Assembly (NCBI RefSeq): GCF_010686655.1
Contig: NZ_JAAGVY010000002.1
Span: 124,001-188,000 of the forward strand
Direction: 5' to 3'
DNA from: Cryomorpha ignava
GTDB lineage: Bacteria > Bacteroidota > Bacteroidia > Flavobacteriales_D > Cryomorphaceae
DNA length: 64,000 bases
The position numbers and the translations under genes are program-made. Below the pieces are notes generated by a model, which had not been told where the DNA came from, ran no database searches, and saw only the letters and a list, made by a program, of their open reading frames with translations. Below are positions 43,917-52,571 of this stretch, in pieces. Within the stretch, counting starts at the first letter, position 1. Every line of letters starts with the position of its first letter.

Positions 43917-45587
43917 TTATCGCACAATAATTTTCTCACTTAGATTGTTAATTCTCACAATATAAAAACCACCGTCCATATCAGATACAGAAATCTCTTC
44001 ACCGTTGTACAATCCAGACTTTACCACTTTTCCCTGAATATCAATAATTTGAAATTCTTCATTAGTCAGGTCGTAAGCAGATTGAATTCTGAAATTTTTA
44101 TCTGCCGGGTTTGGATATATCCTGAAATGCGTTTTCTCATATTGAGAAACTGATAAAGGATTGTAATTGAAATAGATATCGAGAAATGCGATGCGTTCCT
44201 GAATCCATCCAGTGGTATAATCAAAGCTCGCCTGATCAAATGAATAGTTTGGGAAAACCAGCGCTTCGCGTTCATACACATTATTTGCTATGAGCAGATT
44301 GTACGCCTCAGTAAAATCGCCAATGAGACTAGTAATTGTCAACGGCCCGGTACGTAGCGCTGCCCATCTCGCGTTAACATCTGCCGTGTAGTTGTTCACA
44401 TCATTATCAATCACCCGATTCATAAATCCATTGGTAAGAATATCGTTGGTGATATTTTCCACCGTTCCATTCCATTTTGTACCAAAACTTCCATTGAGTT
44501 GGGCTGGAACATAAAAATAGGGGGCAGCACTATCGTATTTTGCTATGTAAATATTCTTGCCGGTATTATCTGCCGTGCGCGTTAAGTTTAGGAAAATGAA
44601 GTAGTCAAGATAGTTTTGGTAGTCAAACTTTGTCCAGATATTTTCAAAATCCAGACTATCAGAATTTAAAACAAAATCAGTAAAATCGTAAAGATTCTCC
44701 CAATTGATGGTGTCTACAGGATAAATCATGGTGTGCCCGGCCCAGAAGCGCAGGGTGTCATTAAAATCTGGCAGTCCCGTAAATAAAGTTGCTGCCTGGG
44801 CTTCTTTCCCTCTGTAGAGTTCGCCTTTTATAGCTTCATCATTTTGGCGAAGGCTGAGAAGTTCTGGTTCTATTTGCTGCGAAAGCAGGTAAATACCAGA
44901 ATAATGACCACTAACAAAAACTTCCACATATTGCACATCGGTACCTGCCAAGGCATTGGGCTCTTCTTGCAGGTAAGAAGGCTCGTGCATGGCAAGCCAT
45001 AATTTATGTGCATTGAGCGTTCGGATTCGAAGCGGGTCGTTGTACATGGAATTGAGCACCCAGTCATCGTTGCTTTGCATATCGCCAAATTGGGCATTTG
45101 TTGGGATTTGACTTCCCGATTCTGTCCAAAATTCAATGGAATAGCTCTTTTTGGGATTATTTGATAAATACGAGCTTTGAAAGTTAATGCCGATTGGAGC
45201 AACCAAAATCTGCTGGTCGTCAGCGTATGAAAATTCAGCTGGAATTTTGTTTCCGCTTGAAATTACACCTCCTTGAATTTTAAGGAGTGGCAGCTGCGTA
45301 AAAAAAAGTTGATAGTCATCTGTGTCGTTTGCCACAGTATAAGAATCGATATAATCAAGGCTAGTGGGGACAGCATTAAACTGAAATTCGAAAGTGTTTA
45401 GAACTAGGTCAATCCCATCATAATCAGCTAGATTTGAATATTCATCAAGGTTTTGACGTTGAACCACTATTATATGGTCATACGGATCGATTCGAAATCG
45501 ATGTTCGGGAATATCGATTGTGAGAACTTGAGAAAAAGCTGTGGCTTGGGTAAGCAGAAGCAAGGCAAAGAGGTATAATCTTTTCAT
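43917..45587 (-). CDS. CotH-kinase-like secreted protein with T9SS sorting domain, likely catalytically altered
   Basis: About 556 residues from the ATG at 45587, where a signal peptide begins (K-R-L-Y-L-F-A-L-L-L-L-T-Q-A, cut at A-F-S-Q). A CotH-like domain spans about 120-420, with N-D-D-W-V-L-N-S-M-Y-N-D, V-E-V-F-V-S-G-H-Y-S-G-I-Y and Y-L-D-Y-F-I-F-L-N. Where the paralogue at 52572 has P-W-D-L-D-G-C-F-G, this protein has P-A-Q-L-N-G-S-F-G, so a probable metal-binding Asp is lost. The C-terminus (F-R-I-Y-P-N-P-A to I-I-V-R) is a T9SS type A sorting domain, so it is exported to the cell surface or medium. Confidence 0.82.
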   Translation of the reverse strand: MKRLYLFALLLLTQATAFSQVLTIDIPEHRFRIDPYDHIIVVQRQNLDEYSNLADYDGIDLVLNTFEFQFNAVPTSLDYIDSYTVANDTDDYQLFFTQLPLLKIQGGVISSGNKIPAEFSYADDQQILVAPIGINFQSSYLSNNPKKSYSIEFWTESGSQIPTNAQFGDMQSNDDWVLNSMYNDPLRIRTLNAHKLWLAMHEPSYLQEEPNALAGTDVQYVEVFVSGHYSGIYLLSQQIEPELLSLRQNDEAIKGELYRGKEAQAATLFTGLPDFNDTLRFWAGHTMIYPVDTINWENLYDFTDFVLNSDSLDFENIWTKFDYQNYLDYFIFLNLTRTADNTGKNIYIAKYDSAAPYFYVPAQLNGSFGTKWNGTVENITNDILTNGFMNRVIDNDVNNYTADVNARWAALRTGPLTITSLIGDFTEAYNLLIANNVYEREALVFPNYSFDQASFDYTTGWIQERIAFLDIYFNYNPLSVSQYEKTHFRIYPNPADKNFRIQSAYDLTNEEFQIIDIQGKVVKSGLYNGEEISVSDMDGGFYIVRINNLSEKIIVR

Positions 45588-45812
45588 AGTCGTTTTTAAT
45601 TGCACGAAATTTACTTCGAAATTAACTTGGAAACAAAGATTTGTGGCAAAATGTTTAAAATAAATCTCCGATTATTTGATGCTTAAGCCGAGGTAATTGG
45701 CGACTAAAGAAAATAATATGTAGATAAATCATTTTCTCCATTGGTGAAGAGATCGATTTCTCCAACCTTAATAAGAAACTTTTTTTTGGGTCTCTCTCCC
45801 ATTTAGATCTCA

Positions 45813-46898
45813 TCAAAAAGCCTCTCCAATGGTCAAATAATAAGCAGCTTCTCCGTTTCCAATACCCACATCAAACCTTATATTGATCCGATCTTCTTTA
45901 TTTAGTGCCATGCGGAGACCGGCGCCATAAGTGCCACGCAAATTAGTGAGCTCCATATTCTTATAGCCATCCGCAACAGCGCCCACACCACCAAAAACCA
46001 CGGCGCCAAGCCGTCCAACAATATCGCGTCTATATTCTGCTTGGAATATTGCGGAATTATTATCGCGGTATCGGCCTTCATAAAATCCACGCATACGCTT
46101 ATTGCCGCCCAATAAGGCCAGCGAAATAAATGGCGCTTCACCATATATGGCCTCGCTATAAAAATTTAGTCCAAGAAAGTTATTTTCTGAAATGGTGAAA
46201 AAACGCCTTACATCAAGTTGGAAATGGGTGTAGTCAAAATCGCTGCCGAGATAGGCACCTAACTCACCGATATGAACCTCGGCATACCAACCCTTGTGAG
46301 ATTCAAAATAATTGTCGCGCGTGTCATAAGTAAATGCCATCCCAGCTCCGCTGTTAAGTCCGCCATTTGAACCGTTAATATTTTGAGTTTCGAGAGCACC
46401 TTCGGGATTTAATTCGGTTATTTTAAAATCATCTGCCGTAAAGCGAACTCCGGCATAAATATTCGGAAAAATTTCGCGCAAAAAAGTAGCCCGCACACGG
46501 GGATAGTTTACTCCGTAAAGTTCTTCTAAATCTACAGGGTTTTTGTTTCCAATACCAAAATAGTAATAATTGTAGCGATACCACCCCAGTTCTCCAAAAA
46601 TCGTGTATTTTTCTTCGCCCCACCACAGCTGGTAAGATGAGTAGGTTAGGATTTGATCGTTAAGTGTATAGGCACCTCCCAGCTGAATTTGAGAAGGGCG
46701 TGAATTGTCTGACTCGCTTTTAAAGCGCCAGGACAAAAAGGCTGCTCCCCCAAATGCCCAGCGTGTTTCGGGTGTGTAGTATATGAGTGGCAAAGGAAAG
46801 AAGGTTGTTCTTTTTTTAAGGGAATCTGGTTTTTCTTGCGCTTTTGCCGAAAGGCAAACCAAGAGCACGGCCATAAGAAAAAACCAAAACTTTTTCAC
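45813..46898 (-). CDS. BamA/TamA-like outer-membrane barrel protein
   Basis: About 361 residues from a GTG at 46898, which opens a clean signal peptide (K-K-F-W-F-F-L-M-A-V-L-L-V, cut at A-K-A-Q). In-frame ATGs further up would put charged sequence before it and run into the divergent gene. The mature part is a 12-16-strand barrel of the Omp85/bacterial surface antigen type, with D-T-R-D-N-Y-F-E-S-H-K-G-W, G-N-K-R-M-R-G-F-Y-E-G-R-Y-R-D (the RGF motif) and terminal L-T-I-G-E-A-F. No POTRA domains are present, as in the short D15-like proteins of Bacteroidota. Confidence 0.82.
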   Translation of the reverse strand: MKKFWFFLMAVLLVCLSAKAQEKPDSLKKRTTFFPLPLIYYTPETRWAFGGAAFLSWRFKSESDNSRPSQIQLGGAYTLNDQILTYSSYQLWWGEEKYTIFGELGWYRYNYYYFGIGNKNPVDLEELYGVNYPRVRATFLREIFPNIYAGVRFTADDFKITELNPEGALETQNINGSNGGLNSGAGMAFTYDTRDNYFESHKGWYAEVHIGELGAYLGSDFDYTHFQLDVRRFFTISENNFLGLNFYSEAIYGEAPFISLALLGGNKRMRGFYEGRYRDNNSAIFQAEYRRDIVGRLGAVVFGGVGAVADGYKNMELTNLRGTYGAGLRMALNKEDRINIRFDVGIGNGEAAYYLTIGEAF

Positions 46899-47015
46899 GT
46901 TGCTAATTAACGATTTGTAGTGCTTTTTGGTTCTTGAAAATGAAATAAACATCAATTTTTTCCCGAAAGGGCATAATAACTGCTCTAGTTTCGGCAGAAA
47001 CCTTAAATTTCGCAA

Positions 47016-48089
47016 ATGGGATTATTAATAACGTTTTTCTTACTTTCTATTGTGTTTTCATTTCTCTGCTCAATTTGGGAGGCAGTTTTATTGAGCATTA
47101 CACCTTCTTTTATAAAGAGTAAACAGCAAGACAATCCTGGGTTGGGTGATTTGCTAGCAAAGCTAAAAAACGACATTGATACACCGCTTTCGGCTGTATT
47201 AACGCTTAACACCATTGCTCATACTGTAGGCGCGATAGGGGTGGGGGCGCAAGCCGCAGCGATTTTCGGAACTAAATCTGCCAGTATTTTCGGGTTTGAA
47301 TTTGGTTATGAATCTATTATTGCCGCGGCCATGACTCTGGCTATCTTGCTGCTTTCTGAAATTATTCCCAAGACTTTAGGTGCCAATAACTGGAAGGAAC
47401 TTGCAAACTTCACTGCAAGGTCGCTTGTGGTACTCACATTTGTGCTAAAACCTTTTGTATGGATTGCCAAACTGATCACAAAGTCGCTGAATAGAGGAGA
47501 TAAGAAGAGTGTTTTTAGCCGACGCGATTTTGCGGCAATGACCGATGTAGTAGGTGAAAGTGGCCAAATAGGTCAAGCAGATCACACTTTGATAAAAAAT
47601 GTGCTTGGCTTTGATGAGCTTACAGCTAAAGATGTAATGACACCACGTATCGTTATGGTGATGGCCAATGAAAATCAATCGATTTCGGAGTATTTTGAGC
47701 AAAAAAAGTTTTTACAATTTTCGAGAATACCCGTTTATAGCGGCTCCAAGGATACGGTAACCGGAACAATTCTTAAAGATGATTTGCTGCTGGCTGTAAT
47801 AGAAGGTAAAGGTGATGAATCGCTAAAATCTATAAAGCGGGAAATAACCATAGTACCCGAAAATTTTTCACTACGGAAAGTTTTTGAAGAAATGAACGAA
47901 CGCCGGGTTCACATAGCAGTCGCGGTTGACGATTATGGAGGTTTGAGTGGTTTGATTTCTATGGAAGACGTGTTTGAGACGCTATTTGGAAGAGAAATAA
48001 TGGATGAGACAGATTCCATTGGCGACTTGCAAGCGTACGCGCGTAAAAAATGGGAGGAGCGCGCGAAGAACTTGGGGTTAATTGAATAA
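47016..48089 (+). CDS. CNNM/CorC-type membrane protein with CBS pair
   Basis: A 357-residue protein often annotated as hemolysin family. A DUF21 (CNNM) membrane domain (about 1-175) has three to four helices and the motif S-E-I-I-P-K-T-L-G-A-N. It is followed by two CBS domains (about 205-320; V-M-T-P-R-I-V-M and G-G-L-S-G-L-I-S-M-E-D-V-F-E-T-L). Members transport or regulate magnesium and other divalent cations. The C-terminal CorC_HlyC domain is absent. It diverges from the barrel gene across 117 bp. Confidence 0.85.
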   Translation: MGLLITFFLLSIVFSFLCSIWEAVLLSITPSFIKSKQQDNPGLGDLLAKLKNDIDTPLSAVLTLNTIAHTVGAIGVGAQAAAIFGTKSASIFGFEFGYESIIAAAMTLAILLLSEIIPKTLGANNWKELANFTARSLVVLTFVLKPFVWIAKLITKSLNRGDKKSVFSRRDFAAMTDVVGESGQIGQADHTLIKNVLGFDELTAKDVMTPRIVMVMANENQSISEYFEQKKFLQFSRIPVYSGSKDTVTGTILKDDLLLAVIEGKGDESLKSIKREITIVPENFSLRKVFEEMNERRVHIAVAVDDYGGLSGLISMEDVFETLFGREIMDETDSIGDLQAYARKKWEERAKNLGLIE

Positions 48090-48095
48090 GAAATG

Positions 48096-48827
48096 CTACT
48101 TCATCTCTGCTTTGGGATGCTTAATAAGATATAGATATATGTTGAGCAGTTTCTCGGGGCTTACGCCGCAATAGTAAAGCGAGAAAACGATAAAATTGGC
48201 CCAATTTACCCTCAAGTATGAGTTTTGTTCATATTTTCGGGTAGAAACCTGCACATCATCTTGGATGAGGGTAAACTCTGACAGTTTTTTGCCTCTTCTG
48301 ATAATATCGTAATCTTCCATCACAACGTGCGATTCGTCATAGCCGCCGAGCTTGTCAAACAACGATTTCTGAATAAAAAGGGATTGATCGCCGCCGCGAA
48401 ACATCATAATGGGAAAGCGTGTACAATACGAATTGAATTTTAGCATTCCCTTATTCTTATCAAATTTAAACCTGAAACAGCCAAACCGCGCGCCGTTTTT
48501 AACAGCGGTTACAATTTGTTCGGCAAAATCGGTGGGAGGCAAAGTATCGGCATGCACGAAATACAGGATATCGGCTTTAGCAATATCCGCGCCTATATTA
48601 AGCTGAGCCGGGCGAGACGGCTTTTTTAAATTGACAACTTTTGCTCCGGCATGTTGCGCGTTAGCAATAGTATTATCTGTACTTCCTCCATCTGCGATAA
48701 TGATTTCAATAGGTGCGGAGCAAGATTCCAGTCGTTCAATCAATTGTATAATATGGCCTTCCTCATTAAGAGTGGGAATAATTATAGATATTGCGGGAAC
48801 ATTTGAGCTTTTGATAGCTTGTATAAT
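48096..48827 (-). CDS. Glycosyltransferase family 2 (TIGR04283-like), start uncertain
   Basis: A GT-A protein with I-S-I-I-I-P-T-L-N-E-E-G (about 48758-48793), I-I-I-A-D-G-G-S-T-D-N-T, and the metal motif F-V-H-A-D-T-L-P-P. This subgroup is called arsenosugar-biosynthesis-type, though that role is not shown for most members. The conserved first strand lies upstream of the only TTG start (48743), and no ATG, GTG or TTG occurs between it and the stop at 48833. I placed the start at an ATT (48827) as a stand-in. An out-of-frame ATG at 48802 would fit if one base were lost. There is no arsenic gene nearby. Confidence 0.65.
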   Translation of the reverse strand: MIQAIKSSNVPAISIIIPTLNEEGHIIQLIERLESCSAPIEIIIADGGSTDNTIANAQHAGAKVVNLKKPSRPAQLNIGADIAKADILYFVHADTLPPTDFAEQIVTAVKNGARFGCFRFKFDKNKGMLKFNSYCTRFPIMMFRGGDQSLFIQKSLFDKLGGYDESHVVMEDYDIIRRGKKLSEFTLIQDDVQVSTRKYEQNSYLRVNWANFIVFSLYYCGVSPEKLLNIYLYLIKHPKAEMK

Positions 48828-48892
48828 TGATTAAAAACTACTCTTCAAAATGGAGCGTATATCCATTACGAAATCAAATTAAAACTAGATTT

Positions 48893-49717
48893 ATGAAAAA
48901 CATACTAATAGCCTTATTGTTCACATTTGCAGCAGTAAGCTGCTCACAGGCTAGCCAAACAGGTGACACAAATAACGCAAAAGCATCTGTGAAATCAGAA
49001 AAAATGATGGACTCAAATTCTCAAACCGCTTTATCAAACCCGGTAGATCACAGTGCATGGGATGCTTTACTAAAAAAACATGTAAATGATAAAGGGCTGG
49101 TAAATTATAAGGCTATGATGAAGGATAGTGTGGCCTTGAACAAGTATTTGGATATGTTGAGTGTAAACGTGCCCGATGAAGATGTGTGGACAGACGCGGG
49201 GCAACTGGCCTACTGGATAAACGCTTATAATGCCTTTACGGTAAAATTAATTTTGAATAACTACCCCGTAAAATCTATTAAAGATATTGCCGGCGGCATT
49301 CCGTTTGTAAATACGCCTTGGGATGTGAAGTTCATTAAAATAGGAGATGAAACCTACGATTTGAATAATATTGAGCACGGAATAATCAGGAAGCAATTTG
49401 ATGAAGAGCGAATTCACTTTGCAGTAGTTTGTGCCGCTATGTCTTGTCCGCGTTTGCGAAACGAAGCGTACACTGCAGAAAAGCTTAATGCACAACTTGA
49501 CGATCAAGCCAGAACATTTTTTAACGACGAGAGCCAGAACAAAATTTCGAAAGATCAAGCCAGTATATCGCCTATTTTAAAATGGTACGGTGGCGATTTT
49601 AAAGATAAGGCTCCCAGCTTGCGCGAATATGTAAATCAGTACAGCAAAGTGCAGATAAACCAAGGTGTTGATGTTGGCTTTACAGACTACGATTGGGCAC
49701 TTAACGAACAGAAATAA
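48893..49717 (+). CDS. DUF547 lipoprotein
   Basis: A 274-residue protein from the ATG at 48893, with a lipoprotein signal peptide (N-I-L-I-A-L-L-F-T-F-A-A-V-S-C, Cys about 17). The DUF547 domain (about 60-270) shows L-A-Y-W-I-N-A-Y-N-A-F-T-V-K-L-I, C-A-A-M-S-C-P-R-L-R and W-Y-G-G-D-F. DUF547 proteins have a papain-like fold, and the Cys of the S-C-P motif with a nearby His may be catalytic, but no reaction is established. It should be anchored in the envelope. A terminator follows. Confidence 0.85.
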   Translation: MKNILIALLFTFAAVSCSQASQTGDTNNAKASVKSEKMMDSNSQTALSNPVDHSAWDALLKKHVNDKGLVNYKAMMKDSVALNKYLDMLSVNVPDEDVWTDAGQLAYWINAYNAFTVKLILNNYPVKSIKDIAGGIPFVNTPWDVKFIKIGDETYDLNNIEHGIIRKQFDEERIHFAVVCAAMSCPRLRNEAYTAEKLNAQLDDQARTFFNDESQNKISKDQASISPILKWYGGDFKDKAPSLREYVNQYSKVQINQGVDVGFTDYDWALNEQK

Positions 49718-49750
49718 TTCCAGATGCAATTCCGGAAAAGGAATAAATAA

Positions 49751-49785
49751 AAGGTCCGAAGAATGAATTTTCTTCGGACTTTATT
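49751..49785 (+). terminator. Terminator after the DUF547 gene
   Basis: GTCCGAAGAA (49754-49763) and TTCTTCGGAC (49770-49779) form a perfect 10-bp stem followed by TTTATTTTAT. Confidence 0.88.
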
Positions 49786-49799
49786 TTATCTGTTGATTA

Positions 49800-49934
49800 T
49801 TAATAGCTTAAAACTGGTGTTGGCCTTATATTATTTTTTTGAGCCTGCACAGTTTGCGGTGCTACTTTTTGGGTAGAGATTGCTTTATCAATAATGGGCT
49901 TCCATTTGTCTACAAGCTGCAATTCGCCTACCAA
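49800..49934 (-). pseudogene. Possible remnant of a protein C-terminus
   Basis: The minus strand has 44 codons from a TTG to a stop with protein-like content (G-E-L-Q-L-V-D-K-W-K-P-I-I-D-K-A-I). A stop lies just upstream in frame and there is no ATG. I recognise no family. It could be the decayed end of a gene once present between the DUF547 and MFS genes. Confidence 0.3.
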
Positions 49935-50013
49935 TTGAAAAGTTTAACTTCTGCCGCCAGAATAAAACACAGGGCAACCGCTATGGGACTTCGAAACCGA
50001 ACAAAAATATCTT

Positions 50014-51228
50014 TCATGACAATTGCGGGTTTAGCGTTTCAGCTGGCGAAACATTCAAGACTTTCTGCGACGGCGGTATGGAAATAAAATAAGCAATAAC
50101 AATTGATGTGGCGATTGCTGAAAACAAAAATGCAGCAGTGGAGCCGTATTGAAACCAAATAAACCCGGTAAGGCTGCTGGCTACCATGGCACTGATGCTT
50201 TGCAAGGCCGTGTAAGTACCTACTGCCGTGGCTGTTTCGTTGCTTTTGCAAATGTTGGTAATCCATGCTTTTGAAATACCTTCCGTGGCAGCACCGTATA
50301 TTCCGTAAAGGACAAATAGGACGATATAAACCACGAAATGATCATTTAGCGCAAAGCCGAAATAGACGATCGCAAAAAGGCAAAGTCCGAATACAAATGT
50401 GTTTTTCAGTCCCATCCTGTCGGCCAAAATGCCCAGCGGATACGCGCATAACGCATAAATGAAATTGTAAAAGATATAGATGCCAATTACGGCGGTATCG
50501 GTCATTCCCGATTGCTTTAATTGCAATAACAGAAACACGTCAGAGCTGTTTACCAATGCAAAAGCAAGCAATCCCACAAGCAGTTTTCGGTAATGGCTGT
50601 CGCTTGTTTTCCAATAATTGAGAAACGAGAAAAAGCCCTTTTTGTCAACCTGTTTCGGTGGGGTGTTTTTATCTTTTTTTAGTAAGAAAGTTGCACCGAC
50701 GGCAATCATGCCAGGCAAGAAGGCGATGATAAACAGGTGGAAGTAATCATTTGGAAAATAGTAGAGATAGACCAATGCCAATGCAGGGCCAAACACCGCA
50801 CCGAGCGTATCCATTGAGCGGTGAAAACCAAAAATACGCGCTTTGTTTGCGGGCGTGGCTTCCGCCGAAAGGATGGCATCGCGGGCTCCTGTAAGTATTC
50901 CTTTTCCAAGGCGGTCTATGGTACGCGAAAAGAAAATCCAAACAGGAAAAACGAATAATGCCAGCATGGGTTTTGAGATGGCGCTTAGTGCGTAGCCCAT
51001 TTGCACAAAAGGGGTGCGCTTTCCCGAAATGTCCGACCGTTGTCCGAAGTACCCCTTGCTTAAGCCGGCCGTGGCTTCTGCAAATCCTTCCAAAATTCCA
51101 ATCAGAAAGATTGAAAACCCGATTTGCTTTAGGTATAAGGGCATGATGGGGTACAGCATTTCGCTGGCCATATCGGTAAAAAGGCTTACCAAAGATAATA
51201 TCCAAACAGCGCGGCTTATCTGTTTCAT
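50014..51228 (-). CDS. Major facilitator superfamily transporter
   Basis: A 404-residue protein with 12 predicted membrane helices. Helix 1 opens with S-L-F-T-D-M-A-S-E-M-L-Y-P. The loop 2-3 region has G-Q-R-S-D-I-S-G-K-R, an MFS signature, and the second half has G-I-L-A-D-R-M-G-L-K. The S-R-T-I-D-R-L-G-K-G-I sequence in loop 4-5 is typical of a Bacteroidota subgroup whose substrate is unknown. It ends with a polar tail. No regulator is adjacent. Confidence 0.85.
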   Translation of the reverse strand: MKQISRAVWILSLVSLFTDMASEMLYPIMPLYLKQIGFSIFLIGILEGFAEATAGLSKGYFGQRSDISGKRTPFVQMGYALSAISKPMLALFVFPVWIFFSRTIDRLGKGILTGARDAILSAEATPANKARIFGFHRSMDTLGAVFGPALALVYLYYFPNDYFHLFIIAFLPGMIAVGATFLLKKDKNTPPKQVDKKGFFSFLNYWKTSDSHYRKLLVGLLAFALVNSSDVFLLLQLKQSGMTDTAVIGIYIFYNFIYALCAYPLGILADRMGLKNTFVFGLCLFAIVYFGFALNDHFVVYIVLFVLYGIYGAATEGISKAWITNICKSNETATAVGTYTALQSISAMVASSLTGFIWFQYGSTAAFLFSAIATSIVIAYFISIPPSQKVLNVSPAETLNPQLS

Positions 51229-51255
51229 GCTTGTGTCAATTTTCCATTTCGTTTG

Positions 51256-51396
51256 TTATGCCACACGAGCTATATCGGTCAGTCCAAATTGGCTGGTGTT
51301 TAGTATTCTAGCCCGTTCGTCAAATTGGGGCGACAATATTTCTACCAAACTGTCGGTTTCCAATCCTTTTTTGATGTCAATTCGAACTGCGGTAAA
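51256..51396 (-). pseudogene. C-terminal scrap of a periplasmic efflux adaptor
   Basis: Forty-six codons plus a stop read R-I-D-I-K-K-G-L-E-T-D-S-L-V-E-I-L then N-T-S-Q-F-G-L-T-D, the usual end of a heavy-metal-type (CzcB-like) membrane fusion protein. Nothing upstream continues the frame. It lies 27 bp upstream of the MFS start on the same strand. Confidence 0.55.
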
Positions 51397-51480
51397 TTGG
51401 GAGAGAGAATTTCGGCGAAATTTAAACGCCTACTATCTCTGTATTATGGTAACTGGTAAGACTTTATGGGAACAGTTTTA

Positions 51481-52230
51481 TTATCGATCAGTTGCTAAAT
51501 AATTGGTGCTTTTTTGAACAATCTTTACAGAAATATACCACAAGAGCATAATAAAAAAGGCAACAATCCAGAACTGATTGTTTTCTAAAATAGGGAGATC
51601 GTTTACCAAATTTCCAATAATCTCAAAAATCAAAATCACCATAAATAAATAGAGCAAGCCTGACTTTTCTTGTCTTATAATTTTTTTCCAGCTAAAGGTA
51701 TTTTGGGGCTTTACCCACAATTTAAAAGTTGGAACAAATACAGGCGTATGTGCAGCATATTCTAAGTAAGAGTCCTTGTATTTAGAAATTAGATATGATT
51801 CTTCTGCGTACATAATACGCTCGTAATAAAGCCAGTAAAAGAAAACGAAAGCAATAATAAACCAAAAATTTTCTGTGAAACAGGCAATACCCAACCACAT
51901 AAAGAAGTTGCCGACATAGAGTGGATGCCTGCATAAAGCATACAAGCCTGTAGTATTTATAGAGTCGGCTATTTGTCCATCGGTGGTATTTCTGCCCGAA
52001 GTATTGTCGCCGGAATATCCTACAGCTACAGAACGAATTATAAGACCAAATAAGCCAATAGCCAAAAACAGGAATGCTGAATATGAATGCATTGACGCAC
52101 TTGGTTCTGTGTTCTGAATTTTGCCAAAAATGAATACTGCGAGACCAACGAGAATAATAATTACCGGAAGATAGCTTCTGTGTTTAAATAAAAAATTTCC
52201 TTGGTCTCTAAATTCATCTTGTAATGCCAT
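51481..52230 (-). CDS. ICMT/PEMT-like membrane methyltransferase
   Basis: A 249-residue membrane protein with about five to six helices. G-L-Y-A-L-C-R-H-P-L-Y-V-G-N and then Y-E-R-I-M-Y-A-E-E-S-Y-L, K-Y-K-D-S-Y-L-E-Y form the R-H-P...E-E signature of isoprenylcysteine carboxyl methyltransferase and phospholipid methyltransferase relatives that use S-adenosylmethionine. In bacteria the acceptor is usually unknown; lipids are likely. It is read towards the MFS gene. An unassigned small ORF lies 16 bp upstream. Confidence 0.78.
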   Translation of the reverse strand: MALQDEFRDQGNFLFKHRSYLPVIIILVGLAVFIFGKIQNTEPSASMHSYSAFLFLAIGLFGLIIRSVAVGYSGDNTSGRNTTDGQIADSINTTGLYALCRHPLYVGNFFMWLGIACFTENFWFIIAFVFFYWLYYERIMYAEESYLISKYKDSYLEYAAHTPVFVPTFKLWVKPQNTFSWKKIIRQEKSGLLYLFMVILIFEIIGNLVNDLPILENNQFWIVAFFIMLLWYISVKIVQKSTNYLATDR

Positions 52231-52246
52231 ATTGTATAGATTTTAT

Positions 52247-52432
52247 TTATTCTGGATTGTTAGTCCATTTTATCCTGTAGCCCAGATTCCATTCTACAAA
52301 ATCGGAGATGTGAAATGAATAGCCACGTAAGGTAATACCTTCATAAAAGGCATCGCTTGCGTGGTATTCCAATTCTATTTTTTTGGCAAATATACATTTC
52401 TGTTTGAATTGTAAGGTAAAAGCGATTTCCAA
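52247..52432 (-). CDS. Small ORF of unknown function (61 residues)
   Basis: An open frame from an ATG, encoding an aromatic-rich peptide (E-L-E-Y-H-A-S-D-A-F-Y-E-G and H-I-S-D-F-V-E-W-N-L-G-Y). The composition is plausible for a real protein or the end of a decayed one, and it sits 16 bp before the methyltransferase gene on the same strand. No family is recognised. Confidence 0.3.
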   Translation of the reverse strand: MEIAFTLQFKQKCIFAKKIELEYHASDAFYEGITLRGYSFHISDFVEWNLGYRIKWTNNPE

Positions 52433-52571
52433 CTAATTGAAATGGAGCTATAGTGCTAATTTGGATTTTGATCCCAAATATACCAGGTACTAGTTCAAGG
52501 TCATCCTTTCCTGCGGCCACTAAGGCATCGAGTGTAACTTCGTGATTTTTAGATTGATTAAAAATAACACT

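Noticed and set aside
46899-47015. Upstream ATGs for the BamA-like gene
   Set aside because: They would put charged sequence before the signal peptide and abut the divergent CNNM gene; the GTG at 46898 fits better.
49839-50087. 82-residue plus-strand open frame antisense to the MFS gene end
   Set aside because: It runs through the end of the MFS gene on the opposite strand and has shadow-like composition.
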